60,223 nucleotides of DNA from Pelomonas sp039929605 (GCF_039929605.1 NZ_JBDSQX010000016.1:1-60223), one strand, 5' to 3'; numbered from the stretch's first letter, positions 25,064 through 36,465 are shown. Translations and numbers: made by a program. The notes: generated by a model from the sequence alone, not told the origin.

Positions 25064-27280
25064 TCAGCGCTGCATCCAGGTCTCGAGCTCGTCGGCCGGC
25101 ATGGGCCGGGCGAACAGCCAGCCCTGGCCTTCGTGGCAGTCCAGACCGATGAGGTACTGGCGCTGCTCCTCGGTCTCGATGCCTTCGGCAATCACCGTCA
25201 GGCCCAGGCCGCGGCCGAGGTTGATGACCATCTGGGCTATGGTCGAGCCGGCGGTGGATGTCTGCGCTTCCTGCACGAAGGCGCGGTCGATCTTGAGGCG
25301 GTCTACCTGCAGCTGGCGCAGTTGGCTCAAGGACGAGAAGCCGGTGCCGAAGTCGTCGATGGCGACGCTGAAGCCGAGCTGCTTGATGTCGGCAAGCACC
25401 CGCAGCACGAGGTCGGCGTCTTCCATGGCCATGGACTCGGTGATCTCGAGCTCCATGTGCTGGCCTTCCACGCCCGCGTCCTTCAAGGCGCGGGCCAGCG
25501 TGTCCAGAAAGCCCGGGTGGCGGAACTGCGCCATCGAGATGTTGACGGCCATGCGGAAGGTGTCGTGGCCCAGGGCGCGCATCTTGGCGAGCTGCTGGCA
25601 GGCGGTGCGCACGACGAACTCGCCGATCGGGATGATGAGGCCGCTCTGCTCGGCCAGCGGGATGAACTGGTCGGGCGGGATGAAGCGGCCGTCGGTCGTG
25701 CGCCAGCGCAGCAGCGCCTCGGCACCGATGACGCGGCTGGTCTCCAACTCGACCTGCGGCTGGTAAACGACGAAAAGCTGGCTCTCCTCGAAGCCGGTAC
25801 GCAGGCCCTTGAGCAGCTTGAAGCGCTCGCGCGCGTCGCTGCCCATGGCGGCCGAGAAGTACTGAGATGAGCCGCGCTGCTGCTGCTTGGCGCGCTTGAG
25901 GGCGATCTGCGCATCGAGCAGCAGCTCCGAGCCAACCGCCTTGGATTCGCCGAGCCGCACGAGGCCGGTGGTGGCCGAGAGCTGCAGGCGCTCGCCGGCC
26001 ACGATGAAGGGCTCGGCGAAGACTTCCTGCACGGTTTCCGGGCAGACCTTGGCATGCTCGCCGAGCACCCCGAAGGTGTCGGCGCCGACGCGGGCCATGG
26101 CGGTGTTCTGGCCCAGCACCTCGTTGAGGCGGCGCACCACCGCTTGCAGCACCTGGTCGCCAAAGTGGTGACCGAAGGCGTCGTTGATGTCGGCGAAGTC
26201 GTCGATGTCGATCAGCGCGAGGGTGACGCCGGCCGGGTCCTTCAGGTTCTTGTCGAGCAGCTCGACGAAGCGGTTGCGGTTGGGCAGGCGCAGCAGCGGG
26301 TCGTTGTAGGCCTGGTCCAGCAGCTGGCTGTACAGCACAACGTTTTCGAAGCCAACGGCGATGTTGGAGCAGAAGGCGCGCAGCAGTTGCTGGTCGAGCT
26401 CGTCGAGCTCGCGGCCGACATCCACCAGCGCGGCCATCGCACGGCCCTCGCCCATGCCGAAGTACAGGCAGGTGCCGTCGTCGTAGAGGTTGCGCTCTTC
26501 CTGCAGGCAGCGTTCCAGGCGGTGGCGCACGTTGGGGATCTTGACCTGTGCCAGCGGCCGGTCGATGAGGCCGCTGTACTGGCCGGCTGCGGCAACGATG
26601 CGAACCTCATCGCCCGTCTCGCCGCCGACCTGGGCGCAGACGAGGCCCTCGGGCAGCATGCCCAGCAGCGCGCAGAGCTGGGTCACGACGCCCTCGGCAA
26701 AGCGGCTCAGGCCACGCATGCGCGAGAGGGACGCGCTGCTCTCGACAATCATCTCCAGCCCGCGCCGGTTGGCCTCCAACGCGCAGATCTGGCGGTAGGA
26801 GCGCACGGCGGCGGTGAGCACCGTGTAGAGCCGCGTGCGGGTCAGCTCGGACTTGGTCTTGTAGTCGTTGATGTCATAGGCCTGCACCGTCTCGATCTCG
26901 GGGGCATAGCCGGGCTGGCCGGTGCGCAGCACGATGCGCACGGCGTTCAGCTCCAGCTCCTCGCGGATGTGGCGCACGAGCTGCAGGCCGGCGTCCTCGG
27001 TCTCCATGACGACGTCGAGCAGCACGACGGCGAGGTCTTCCTCGCTGGCAAGCAGTTGCCGCGCCTGGGCGGCGGACGAGGCATGCAGGAAGACGAGGGG
27101 CTGGCCTTCGACGGTCAGGCCTTGCATGGCCAGCTCGGTGGCCTTGTGGACGTCACCGTCGTCGTCGACGATGAGGATGCGCCACGGCCTCTCTTGCGGG
27201 CGGTGTTCGCCTTCCACGGGCTCGGGTTCGTCGAGCAGTTCGAGCAGGTCGTCGTCAACGGCGGACGTTGTTTCTTGCAT
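25064..27280 (-). CDS. Response regulator with DUF3369, degenerate GGDEF and active-looking EAL domain
   Basis: About 738 residues: receiver domain (WRILIVDDDGD near 33, phospho-Asp in AVVLLDVVME), DUF3369 sensory domain, GGDEF-like domain in which the active-site motif is GADTF, so cyclase activity is probably lost, and an EAL domain that keeps EALLRW, the NIS and EITES motifs, DDFGTGFSSL, DRLKIDRAFV and AEGIETEEQ. It is therefore predicted to hydrolyse c-di-GMP when phosphorylated. ATG 27280 is preferred to an upstream TTG at 27343. No kinase lies next to it, so it may be an orphan or be driven by an unlinked sensor. Confidence 0.9.
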   Translation of the reverse strand: MQETTSAVDDDLLELLDEPEPVEGEHRPQERPWRILIVDDDGDVHKATELAMQGLTVEGQPLVFLHASSAAQARQLLASEEDLAVVLLDVVMETEDAGLQLVRHIREELELNAVRIVLRTGQPGYAPEIETVQAYDINDYKTKSELTRTRLYTVLTAAVRSYRQICALEANRRGLEMIVESSASLSRMRGLSRFAEGVVTQLCALLGMLPEGLVCAQVGGETGDEVRIVAAAGQYSGLIDRPLAQVKIPNVRHRLERCLQEERNLYDDGTCLYFGMGEGRAMAALVDVGRELDELDQQLLRAFCSNIAVGFENVVLYSQLLDQAYNDPLLRLPNRNRFVELLDKNLKDPAGVTLALIDIDDFADINDAFGHHFGDQVLQAVVRRLNEVLGQNTAMARVGADTFGVLGEHAKVCPETVQEVFAEPFIVAGERLQLSATTGLVRLGESKAVGSELLLDAQIALKRAKQQQRGSSQYFSAAMGSDARERFKLLKGLRTGFEESQLFVVYQPQVELETSRVIGAEALLRWRTTDGRFIPPDQFIPLAEQSGLIIPIGEFVVRTACQQLAKMRALGHDTFRMAVNISMAQFRHPGFLDTLARALKDAGVEGQHMELEITESMAMEDADLVLRVLADIKQLGFSVAIDDFGTGFSSLSQLRQLQVDRLKIDRAFVQEAQTSTAGSTIAQMVINLGRGLGLTVIAEGIETEEQRQYLIGLDCHEGQGWLFARPMPADELETWMQR

Positions 27281-27404
27281 GGGGGCGAGAGCTCCGGCAC
27301 GGGGCTGCCACGGCCGCGGCAGCTCGTCGATCAGGACAGGCAAGGGTAGTCCATGCGCTCGACTGCTGCCATGAAAAGCGCGGGCAAAAGCCCGGTAATA
27401 CCGG

Positions 27405-29720
<2,316 letters not shown>

Positions 29721-29730
29721 GTCAGTGGTG

Positions 29731-29794
29731 CCCGGCCGCCCGAAACCGCTGACGCACCCCCTCGGGGGGCAGTGAGCGAAGCGAGCGTGGGGGC
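29731..29794 (+). repeat. Burkholderiales-type GC-rich repeat, intergenic copy
   Basis: Layout GGCCGCC, spacer, the 18-base core CACCCCCTCGGGGGGCAG (about 29755-29772), then GAGCGAAGCGAGCGTGGGGG. The core is identical to that inside liuD at 7189-7206. It sits between ygiQ and the cold-shock gene, the usual intergenic setting for such elements. Confidence 0.75.
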
Positions 29795-29837
29795 GAATTG
29801 ATTTTCGGGATTGTCGTTGGGCAAGCCCAGAAAGCAC

Positions 29838-29862
29838 AAAGCCCGCGCGGGGCGCGGGCTTT
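29838..29862 (-). terminator. Terminator of the cold-shock gene
   Basis: Perfect 10-bp stem AAAGCCCGCG (29838-29847) with its complement at 29853-29862, five-base loop. It lies 26 bp past the cold-shock stop on the minus strand, with a short T-rich stretch after it. Confidence 0.8.
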
Positions 29863-29887
29863 GCTCAACGGCGGAAGCCGTGAGGGA

Positions 29888-30103
29888 TTACAGCGAACGG
29901 ATGTTCGAAGCTTGCAGACCCTTGGGGCCTTGCTTGACTTCGAATTCAACCTGGGCGCCTTCGGCCAGGGTGCGGAAGCCGCCGTTGTTCTTGATTTCGC
30001 TGTGGTGGGCGAACAGGTCCTTGCTGCCGTCGGCCGGCGTGATGAAGCCGAAGCCCTTGCCGTCATCAAACCATTTGACGGTGCCGGTTTGCATGGTGCT
30101 CAT
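29888..30103 (-). CDS. Cold-shock/CspA-family RNA chaperone
   Basis: A 71-residue single cold-shock domain binding single-stranded RNA and DNA. It has GTVKWFDDGKGFGFITPADG with RNP1 (KGFGFI) and DLFAHHSEI (RNP2, here LFAHH instead of the common VFVHF). AAGGA precedes ATG 30103; a second ATG three codons later is also possible. It has its own terminator and a structured leader, as cold-shock genes usually do. Confidence 0.95.
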   Translation of the reverse strand: MSTMQTGTVKWFDDGKGFGFITPADGSKDLFAHHSEIKNNGGFRTLAEGAQVEFEVKQGPKGLQASNIRSL

Positions 30104-30131
30104 GAGAATTTCCTTGGTGTCGTTGAATCAA

Positions 30132-30161
30132 TTTGCCCGCAGCCCGAGCGGCTGCGGCAAA
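30132..30161 (-). other. Hairpin in the leader between bfd and the cold-shock gene
   Basis: Nearly perfect stem with arms at 30132-30144 and 30150-30161 (TTTGCCCGCAGCC against GGCTGCGGCAAA, one bulged base). It could end bfd transcription or be part of the cold-shock mRNA leader; it lacks a good T-run on the minus strand. Confidence 0.35.
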
Positions 30162-30239
30162 ACACAACACTCAAGATCAGACGAGACGGACATTCCAGCC
30201 AGCGGAATCGCCGACTGAATCCGGCATTGTAGCCGCCGT

Positions 30240-30464
30240 TCAGGCCGCCCGCAAAATTTGAATGGCGCCGGCCATGCTGTGGGCGTGTTGACCACCACCC
30301 TGGACCCGGCTTTCCTCAAAGATGGCGCAGGCGCAATCCCGGCAGGCACCGCAGGCGGTGGCGACGCGAAGGTCGTCCTGCAGCGCGTCGAAGTTGGGGC
30401 AACCGGACGACGCTGCGATGGCGATGTCGCGATCAGAGACTCGGTGGCAGACACAGACAATCAT
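30240..30464 (-). CDS. bfd: Bacterioferritin-associated ferredoxin
   Basis: A 74-residue [2Fe-2S] protein of the BFD family. The ligands fit Cys4, Cys6, Cys38 and Cys41 (MIVCVCHRVSD and CGACRDC). It passes electrons to bacterioferritin to release stored iron. It is divergent from bfr, with a Fur-box-like sequence 13 bp ahead of its start, which suggests induction under iron starvation. Confidence 0.9.
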   Translation of the reverse strand: MIVCVCHRVSDRDIAIAASSGCPNFDALQDDLRVATACGACRDCACAIFEESRVQGGGQHAHSMAGAIQILRAA

Positions 30465-30476
30465 GGGGTCGAAGTC

Positions 30477-30500
30477 TAATGCGAATCGGTCTCATTTGCA
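30477..30500. promoter_or_regulatory. Fur-box-like operator between bfd and bfr
   Basis: TAATGCGAAT-CGG-TCTCATTTGCA resembles the betaproteobacterial Fur consensus AATGCGAATnATTCTCATT. It contains the half sites AATGCGAAT and TCTCATT, and lies in the short divergent spacer ahead of both iron genes. Confidence 0.6.
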
Positions 30501-30571
30501 GAAAGAGCGGTTTTGCTGAAGGGCTTTCTGTCGGGATACTTCGGTCCAACGTCACGTTTTCGGAGCTTCCC

Positions 30572-31048
30572 ATGCAAGGCGACCCCCAAGTCATCGCCCA
30601 CCTCAACGCCCAGCTCAAGCTGGAGCTGACGGCCATCAACCAGTATTTTCTGCATGCCCGCATGCTGAAGAACTGGGGCCTGCTGAAGATGGCCAAGCAC
30701 GAGTACGACGAGTCCATCGAGGAGATGAAGCACGCCGACAAGCTCATCGAGCGCGTGCTGACGCTGGATGGCCTGCCCAACCTGCAGGACCTCGGCAAGC
30801 TCTACATCGGCGAGAACGCCATCGAGACGATGGAGTGCGACCTGAAGATCGAGAGGGCCGGCCATGCCCACCTGAAGGAGGCTGTCGCCTACTGCGAGAG
30901 CGTGCGCGACTACGTGTCCCGCGAGCTGTTTGTCGAGATCCTCGACGACACCGAGGAACACATCGACTACCTCGAAACCCAGCTGGAGCTGGTCACCACC
31001 GTCGGCGAGCAGAACTACCTGCAGTCGCAGATGGGCGCCGCGAGCTAA
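30572..31048 (+). CDS. bfr: Bacterioferritin
   Basis: A 158-residue haem-containing iron-storage subunit that forms 24-mer shells. Ferroxidase ligands Glu18, Glu51, His54, Glu94 and His130 and the haem ligand Met52 are present at the E. coli positions. The sixth, Glu127, is Thr here (LDDTEEHID against E. coli LRDEEGHID), with Glu128 next to it. CGGAG precedes ATG 30572; an upstream in-frame extension is not family-like. Divergent from bfd. Confidence 0.95.
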   Translation: MQGDPQVIAHLNAQLKLELTAINQYFLHARMLKNWGLLKMAKHEYDESIEEMKHADKLIERVLTLDGLPNLQDLGKLYIGENAIETMECDLKIERAGHAHLKEAVAYCESVRDYVSRELFVEILDDTEEHIDYLETQLELVTTVGEQNYLQSQMGAAS

Positions 31049-31075
31049 GGTAGGTCACAACAACTCAATGCCTTC

Positions 31076-33316
31076 ATGCGTCGCCGGAGTTTTCTATGCA
31101 CGACATTGACCGCCGGCATAGCCTCTTCGGCACGCGCAGAAGCGGTCGTCACGCTCCGCAATGACCAGTGGCAGGTTGGCATCGATCCGGCGACGCTGGC
31201 AATTGAAGTAGCGCCCAAAGACCAAAAGGTACTGACAGTCTCGAGCGGCTGCCCTGCCCGCACGGTCGCCGATCTCAAACGCACACCCACCTCAGCGCGC
31301 TGGACCTGGGGCGCCGTGCGCGTCGAAGCCGCCCTCACCGGTAGCGACCTCAACGTGTCGTTCATCGTCGATACGGCGCAAACCCTGGAGCTGCTGCATC
31401 AGCCCGCCGCCGCCATGGGACGGGGTCTGATTCTGCCGTTGGCCGAAGGTCGCTATGCCCCGACGGACAGCGCGGAATGGCGCGCCGATCTCACCCAGGC
31501 GCACAACGACATCAACACCACGGAAGACCTCACCCTGCCTTTGTGGGGCATGGACCACGGCGCCTTTACGCTGCACTGGCTCATGACCAATCCGTTCAAC
31601 AACACCATAAATTTCCGCCAGGCATCGAACGGGCTGGACATCACTTTGCGTCACGAGTTCACGGCGTTGTCACCGCAGACGCCGATGAGCCTGACGCTGC
31701 ATCTCGGCGAGACATTGCTGTCCGGGGCGCAGCGGTACAAACGGTTTCTGGTCGACAGCGGCCAATACCAGACTCTTGCCGACAAGATTCGCATGACACC
31801 CGGCACCGAAAAGCTTATCGGCGCGCCGCAGATCTATTTGTGGGGCGACGGGCTGATCGGCGTGCCAGACGTCCGCGACTGGGTGGGCTTTATGAAGACC
31901 CTGCAGGGCACTCATTCGTTTGCCGTCAGCCTGCGCGGCGCACTCGACGCAGAGGCGCTGGACCAGCTCAAGGCCCTGCCGCGAAAGCCTCCGCCCTTTG
32001 AGCGGCGCGTCGTGGTGCGTCACGTCAATCACGCCCTGCTGACACTGGCGCGTTCCGAATGGCAGCAGGAAGAGATCGACCATGCCCGGTTGACCGGCGT
32101 CTATCGGGAACTGAAGCAACAGTTCCTCACGACGTTCAACGCGTCGCTGGCGCCTGATCCCGCCAGCTGGGGCGATGGCCTGTCAAAGCGCACGATCAAT
32201 GCGCTGAAAGAGGCCGGTTTCGACCGGCTATGGATTGGCCTTGGCGACGGCTTCGAAGGCGGGCTGTGGCATCCCGAAGCGATCAAGGTCGCGGCCAATG
32301 CCGGCTACTTGATCAGCCCTTATGACGACTACATGGGACTGATCGCGCCAGGTGTGCGCCCCGACTGGGCCACATCGCAGCAGGGCCGCGCGCTATACGA
32401 AGCCTGCCCGATCATTCAGGCCAATGGCCAGCCGCGCAAAGGCTTCATGGGCACGGGCTTTTATGCCAATACGTTCTGCGTCACAGACTCGCTGAAGGCC
32501 CGCGTCACTGCATTGAAGACGGCCGCCGGATACAACAGCTGGTTCAGCGATGTCAGCGCCACCGGCATGGTGTTCGATGACTTTCGCGCGGGTCATGAAA
32601 TGACGCAGAGCCAGCATGCCGGCGCCAACAACGCCATGCAGCGTTGGTGGTCGGAGACCGTCAAGGTGCCGCTGGGCTCTGAAGTCGGCAATGCGGTGAC
32701 CAGCCAGGGTATCGCCTTTGCGCAGGGCACAGAGACGCCAGTCATCGGCTGGGGCGATCCGGATCTCGACAGGGACAAGTCATCGCCTTACTACACCGGC
32801 CACTGGTTTCCGCCCGAGCAACCGAGCAAGTTCTTCGCGCCCGCCAGGACCAAGGCGAAATACCGTGCCTTGCACTTTGCGCCGGGCGTGGTGCTGCCGC
32901 TGTATCAGGCGGTGTTCCATGGATCGATCATCACGTCTCACCACTGGACTTACGACAATCTGAAACTGAGCGATGTGGCCCAGGATCGCGAGTTGACGCA
33001 ACTTCTGCACAACGTGGCGCCGACCTACCATTTGAGTGCCGGCAGCCTGCGCGAACGACTGCCGATCATCAAGCGCCAGTGCCGGGTGTTCCGGCGGTTG
33101 CACAACGCGCTGGCGTTACAGGCCCTGATCGGGTTTGAGTGGCTGAGCCACGACAAACAAGTACAGCGCACGACCTTCGCCGATGGGAGCCGGGTGACGG
33201 TGAACTATGACGATGCGACTCGGAAGGTTGGTGATGTGACGCTGCCGCCGCGAAGCCTGCATGCCGTGTTGGGCAATGGCGATACGTTGACATATCGGAC
33301 GCAACCTATCGCCTGA
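31076..33316 (+). CDS. Tat-exported glycosidase-like protein (GH101/GH129-related, tentative)
   Basis: A 746-residue protein with an N-terminal RRRSFL twin-arginine motif and a signal peptide ending SARAEA. Beta-rich N-terminal 250 residues are followed by a TIM-barrel-like middle (APQIYLWGDGLIG, GFDRLWIGLGDGF, YLISPYDDYMG, SWFSDVSATGMVFDDF) with acidic residues suited to glycoside hydrolysis, and a C-terminal beta domain ending TFADGSRVTVNYDD. The order recalls the GH101/GH129 and DUF5696 group that act on alpha-linked GalNAc or related sugars, but this rests on overall look only. Codon use is less GC-biased than neighbours. It starts 27 bp after bfr. Confidence 0.6.
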   Translation: MRRRSFLCTTLTAGIASSARAEAVVTLRNDQWQVGIDPATLAIEVAPKDQKVLTVSSGCPARTVADLKRTPTSARWTWGAVRVEAALTGSDLNVSFIVDTAQTLELLHQPAAAMGRGLILPLAEGRYAPTDSAEWRADLTQAHNDINTTEDLTLPLWGMDHGAFTLHWLMTNPFNNTINFRQASNGLDITLRHEFTALSPQTPMSLTLHLGETLLSGAQRYKRFLVDSGQYQTLADKIRMTPGTEKLIGAPQIYLWGDGLIGVPDVRDWVGFMKTLQGTHSFAVSLRGALDAEALDQLKALPRKPPPFERRVVVRHVNHALLTLARSEWQQEEIDHARLTGVYRELKQQFLTTFNASLAPDPASWGDGLSKRTINALKEAGFDRLWIGLGDGFEGGLWHPEAIKVAANAGYLISPYDDYMGLIAPGVRPDWATSQQGRALYEACPIIQANGQPRKGFMGTGFYANTFCVTDSLKARVTALKTAAGYNSWFSDVSATGMVFDDFRAGHEMTQSQHAGANNAMQRWWSETVKVPLGSEVGNAVTSQGIAFAQGTETPVIGWGDPDLDRDKSSPYYTGHWFPPEQPSKFFAPARTKAKYRALHFAPGVVLPLYQAVFHGSIITSHHWTYDNLKLSDVAQDRELTQLLHNVAPTYHLSAGSLRERLPIIKRQCRVFRRLHNALALQALIGFEWLSHDKQVQRTTFADGSRVTVNYDDATRKVGDVTLPPRSLHAVLGNGDTLTYRTQPIA

Positions 33317-33402
33317 CTCGCCAGGCTCCGACTGCCCGAGGCTCGAGTCCCCTCTGCGCGCACATGCGTGCTGCCCACTGGGGGCGGTCCTACCGAACGG
33401 TC

Positions 33403-35112
33403 CTATTGCGCGGCATCGCTGGGCGGCCTCGCGGTGGCCGCGCCACCCGGCTTCAGCATGTTTGCGAGGTTATGCGCAAGGCCGGTGATGCCCTGATTCG
33501 ACAGGCCGGCGTCATGCATGACGGCGTCGACAAGCGGCTTGGCCACTTGATATTGCAGCGCCGAGTTCATGACCTGCTCAGGGAAGGTGGCGCCCGCTGA
33601 AGCGCCGCCACCGTCCGCGCCACCGTTCTGTCCACCCGGCATGCCGCTCACCTGCACGATGCGGATGGACTCGATCTTCTCCATCGGCTTCACCGCCTCG
33701 GCCAGGATGGCGGGCAGTTGCTGCAGCAGTTGCGTGCGCACCTGCAACTCGACCTGCGCGGCAGACAGCGTGTTCAGCGCCTCGTTGATCGCACGCCGGC
33801 CCTCGGCCTCGGCGATGGCCGCGGCCTGCTTGGCCTTCGCTTCAATCGTCAGCGCCTCGGCGCGGTCAATGGCCGCTTCCTTCTCGGCGGATGCAGACAC
33901 CTTGACCGCAATCGCGTTCTGCTCGGCGTCCTTGCTGGCCTCGATCAGCTGAATCGCCTTGTCGCGCTCGGCCACGGCCACCTGGCGCGCGGTGTTGACG
34001 GTTTCCTCGGCTTTGACGGCTTCGGCTCGCGCCATGTTGGCGGCGGCATCGGCCTCGGACTGCTCACGCGACTTCGTGGCGATAGCGATCTGCGTGTCCT
34101 GGCGCGCGATCTCGACCTGCTTGCGCTGCTCGGCGCGCTTCATCTCGGTCTGGCGCTCCTGCTCGATCTCGCGCGTCTGGATGACCAGCGTCTTCTCGAT
34201 CTCCGCCGCCTTGATTTCGCGCTCGGCCTCGATGCGGCGCTGGCCCACCTGGCGCTCCGCCTCGATCTTGACCGTCTCGGCCTCGCGGTGGCGCTCGGCC
34301 TGCTGCGAGGCGATCTGCGCCGACTGCTCGGCGCGTGCCATCTCGATCTCGCGCTTCTGCGTCAGCGAGGCGAACTCCTGGTCCTTCTCGATGGTCAGCT
34401 TCATGCGCGAGGCTTCGAGGTTCTTGGTGCGCACCTGCACCTCGGTGTCCTGCTCGACGTCGTTGCGCTGCTTGCGGCGCGCCTCGGTCTGCTCGGTCAG
34501 CCGCGTCAGGCCCTCGGCGTCGAAGGCGTTGTTGGGGTTGAAGAACTGCTTGTCGGTTTGGTCCAGGCTCGTCAGCGAGACGGACTCCAGCTCCAGCCCG
34601 TTCTTCTCCAGATCCTCGGCCACGGCGTTTTGCACGGCCTGCACGAAGTCGCGGCGCTTGTCCTGCAGCTCCTGGATGGTCATGGTCGCGGCGGTCGCGC
34701 GCAGGCTGTCGACGAACTTGTCTTCCACCAGCGCCTTCAGCTCGTCGGGGCTCATGGTGCGCAGGCCCAGCGTCTGCGCCGCCGTGCTGACGGCTTCTTC
34801 CGTCTGCTTCACGCGCACGAAGAAGGCGGCCGTCACGTCGACGCGCATGCGGTCCTTGGTGATGAGGCTTTCGCGCTCGCGGCGCAACACTTCGAGCTTG
34901 AGCGTGTTCATGTTGACGAGCACGCGCTCGTGGAACACCGGCAGCACGATGGCGCCGCCGTCCATGATGACCTTCTGGCCACCCAGGCCGGTTCGCACGA
35001 AGGCCAGCTCCTTGGTGCTGCGCTTGTACAGCCGCGCAAAGACGAAGCCGATGGTCAGCAGGCCGAGCAGGGCGATGCCTGCGATACCGGCGATTTCGAT
35101 CAAGTTGTCCAT
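33403..35112 (-). CDS. Flotillin/YqiK-family membrane scaffold protein
   Basis: A 569-residue protein: one N-terminal membrane segment (about 8-27), a band-7/SPFH domain (to about 220), a long Ala/Glu/Arg coiled coil with AEAVKAEETVNTARQ repeats (about 225-450), and a Gly-rich C-terminal end. Flotillins organise membrane microdomains and respond to envelope stress. ATG 35112 is used; GGGAG lies about 12 bases upstream. It is the last gene of the RHH/pspA/yqiJ/flotillin operon. Confidence 0.92.
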   Translation of the reverse strand: MDNLIEIAGIAGIALLGLLTIGFVFARLYKRSTKELAFVRTGLGGQKVIMDGGAIVLPVFHERVLVNMNTLKLEVLRRERESLITKDRMRVDVTAAFFVRVKQTEEAVSTAAQTLGLRTMSPDELKALVEDKFVDSLRATAATMTIQELQDKRRDFVQAVQNAVAEDLEKNGLELESVSLTSLDQTDKQFFNPNNAFDAEGLTRLTEQTEARRKQRNDVEQDTEVQVRTKNLEASRMKLTIEKDQEFASLTQKREIEMARAEQSAQIASQQAERHREAETVKIEAERQVGQRRIEAEREIKAAEIEKTLVIQTREIEQERQTEMKRAEQRKQVEIARQDTQIAIATKSREQSEADAAANMARAEAVKAEETVNTARQVAVAERDKAIQLIEASKDAEQNAIAVKVSASAEKEAAIDRAEALTIEAKAKQAAAIAEAEGRRAINEALNTLSAAQVELQVRTQLLQQLPAILAEAVKPMEKIESIRIVQVSGMPGGQNGGADGGGASAGATFPEQVMNSALQYQVAKPLVDAVMHDAGLSNQGITGLAHNLANMLKPGGAATARPPSDAAQ

Positions 35113-35134
35113 GTCTTTTTCAACTCCCTGTGAA

Positions 35135-35761
35135 TCAAATGAGATGGGGATGCGGGTTGGCAATGCAGCGATAGAACGGCCCCGCCTTGCGCACGATCAG
35201 GATCTGCGCGCCTTCTTCGAACACTTCGTCGTCCATGTCGGGCTCGACCATCAGGTAGTGGACGCGACCATGCGCATCGCGGACCCGCGCCTGCGCCGCC
35301 AGGCCACGGCGCGCGGCACCGCCGCTGACGACGCCGCCGCGCCCCACCAGCGACTGCTCGCTGACAGCGCTGGTCTCGTCGCGCGGAATGATGTGAGCCA
35401 CCAGCGACCCCAGGCCGCGCACCGTGGCCAGCCCCGGCGGCGCCGCCAGCAGCCCGGCCAGCCACGCGGGCAGGAAGCCGCCGAGCAGGTTGAACGCCAC
35501 CTTCTGCAACGCATAGCCGAACAGCGCATAGCCCAGCAGGAAGAGCAGCAGCAGCACCAGCGCCGGCACGCGGCCCAGGTGCAGCCAGCCGAGCACGTGG
35601 TCCATGCCGGACTCGGGCATGGCGTGGGGCAGCAGGTCGTCGATGACATTGCTGGGGCTGAGCGCGACCAGCATGCCCAGGCCCTCCAGCAGCGCAATGG
35701 CCACGATCAGCGCCACGGCGACGCCGAAGGGCAAGGTCTCGGGCGAGGTGAACAAGTTCAT
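35135..35761 (-). CDS. YqiJ-like membrane protein with OB-fold domain
   Basis: A 208-residue protein with about three membrane segments in the first 115 residues and a C-terminal soluble NfeD/OB-like domain (SLVGRGGVVSGGAARRGLAAQARV and HYLMVEPDMDDEVFEEGAQILIV). YqiJ proteins pair with YqiK flotillins in many bacteria. It lies 22 bp ahead of the flotillin gene. Role in the complex is inferred from this conserved pairing. Confidence 0.88.
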   Translation of the reverse strand: MNLFTSPETLPFGVAVALIVAIALLEGLGMLVALSPSNVIDDLLPHAMPESGMDHVLGWLHLGRVPALVLLLLFLLGYALFGYALQKVAFNLLGGFLPAWLAGLLAAPPGLATVRGLGSLVAHIIPRDETSAVSEQSLVGRGGVVSGGAARRGLAAQARVRDAHGRVHYLMVEPDMDDEVFEEGAQILIVRKAGPFYRCIANPHPHLI

Positions 35762-35795
35762 CTGGACGTTCCCGGGTTGCGAACGGGCAGGAGTG

Positions 35796-36464
35796 TCATG
35801 CCTGTCCGGCCTTGATCTGCGCCATGCGCTCGGCGATTTTGTTGTCGCGAACCAGTTGCTCCAGCTCGCTCAGCCGGGCGGCCTGGTCCAGGCTGCCGGC
35901 GCGCTGCGTGCCGTCCAGGCCCGTCTGGCGCTGGTAGATCTTGTCGAAGGCATCGGCCACCTTGCCCAGCCGTTGTTCGACGTTGGACTGCCCGACCGGC
36001 TGCGCAGCCGATTCAGTCGCCGCCCGGCTCTTGCGGAAGTCCGCCAGCGCCTCCTGCATCTCGCGCTTCTTGGCCAGCAGCGCGGCCGTGAAGCCCTGCA
36101 GCTCCTGCTCCTGGCGGGCCAAGTCGGCGAGCGTCGTCTCCAGCACGGGGATCTGCGCCTCGATGTCGAGCTGGCGGGCCACGGCGGCGCGGGCCAGGTC
36201 TTCACGCTGCTGCGTCAGCGCCTGGGCGATCTGGTCGCGCAGGTCTTCATGGCTGCGGTTGAGCTTGGCGTGCTGCTGCTGCGCGAGGTGCCGGTTGGCG
36301 CTGACGGTGCCCAGCTCGTGCCGCACCTCGTCGATGACGCCATCGGCCTCGCGGATGGCCTGCTCCATGGCGGCCTGCGGGTTCAGGTCTTCGATCTTGT
36401 CCAGCAGCGCGTGCACGCCACCGGCGATCACGCGGCCCACGCGGGTCTTCAGGGAATCAGCCAT
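35796..36464 (-). CDS. PspA/IM30-family membrane-stress protein
   Basis: A 222-residue, almost wholly helical coiled-coil protein with the PspA start SLKTRVGRVIAGGVHALLDKIEDLNPQAAMEQAIREAD. PspA proteins bind damaged inner membrane as ESCRT-III-like assemblies. AAAGGAG lies ahead of ATG 36464. It begins 1 bp after the upstream gene's stop and is followed by yqiJ 34 bp later. No PspB/C/F genes are near; the operon is instead built with a flotillin. Confidence 0.9.
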   Translation of the reverse strand: MADSLKTRVGRVIAGGVHALLDKIEDLNPQAAMEQAIREADGVIDEVRHELGTVSANRHLAQQQHAKLNRSHEDLRDQIAQALTQQREDLARAAVARQLDIEAQIPVLETTLADLARQEQELQGFTAALLAKKREMQEALADFRKSRAATESAAQPVGQSNVEQRLGKVADAFDKIYQRQTGLDGTQRAGSLDQAARLSELEQLVRDNKIAERMAQIKAGQA

Positions 36465-36465
36465 C

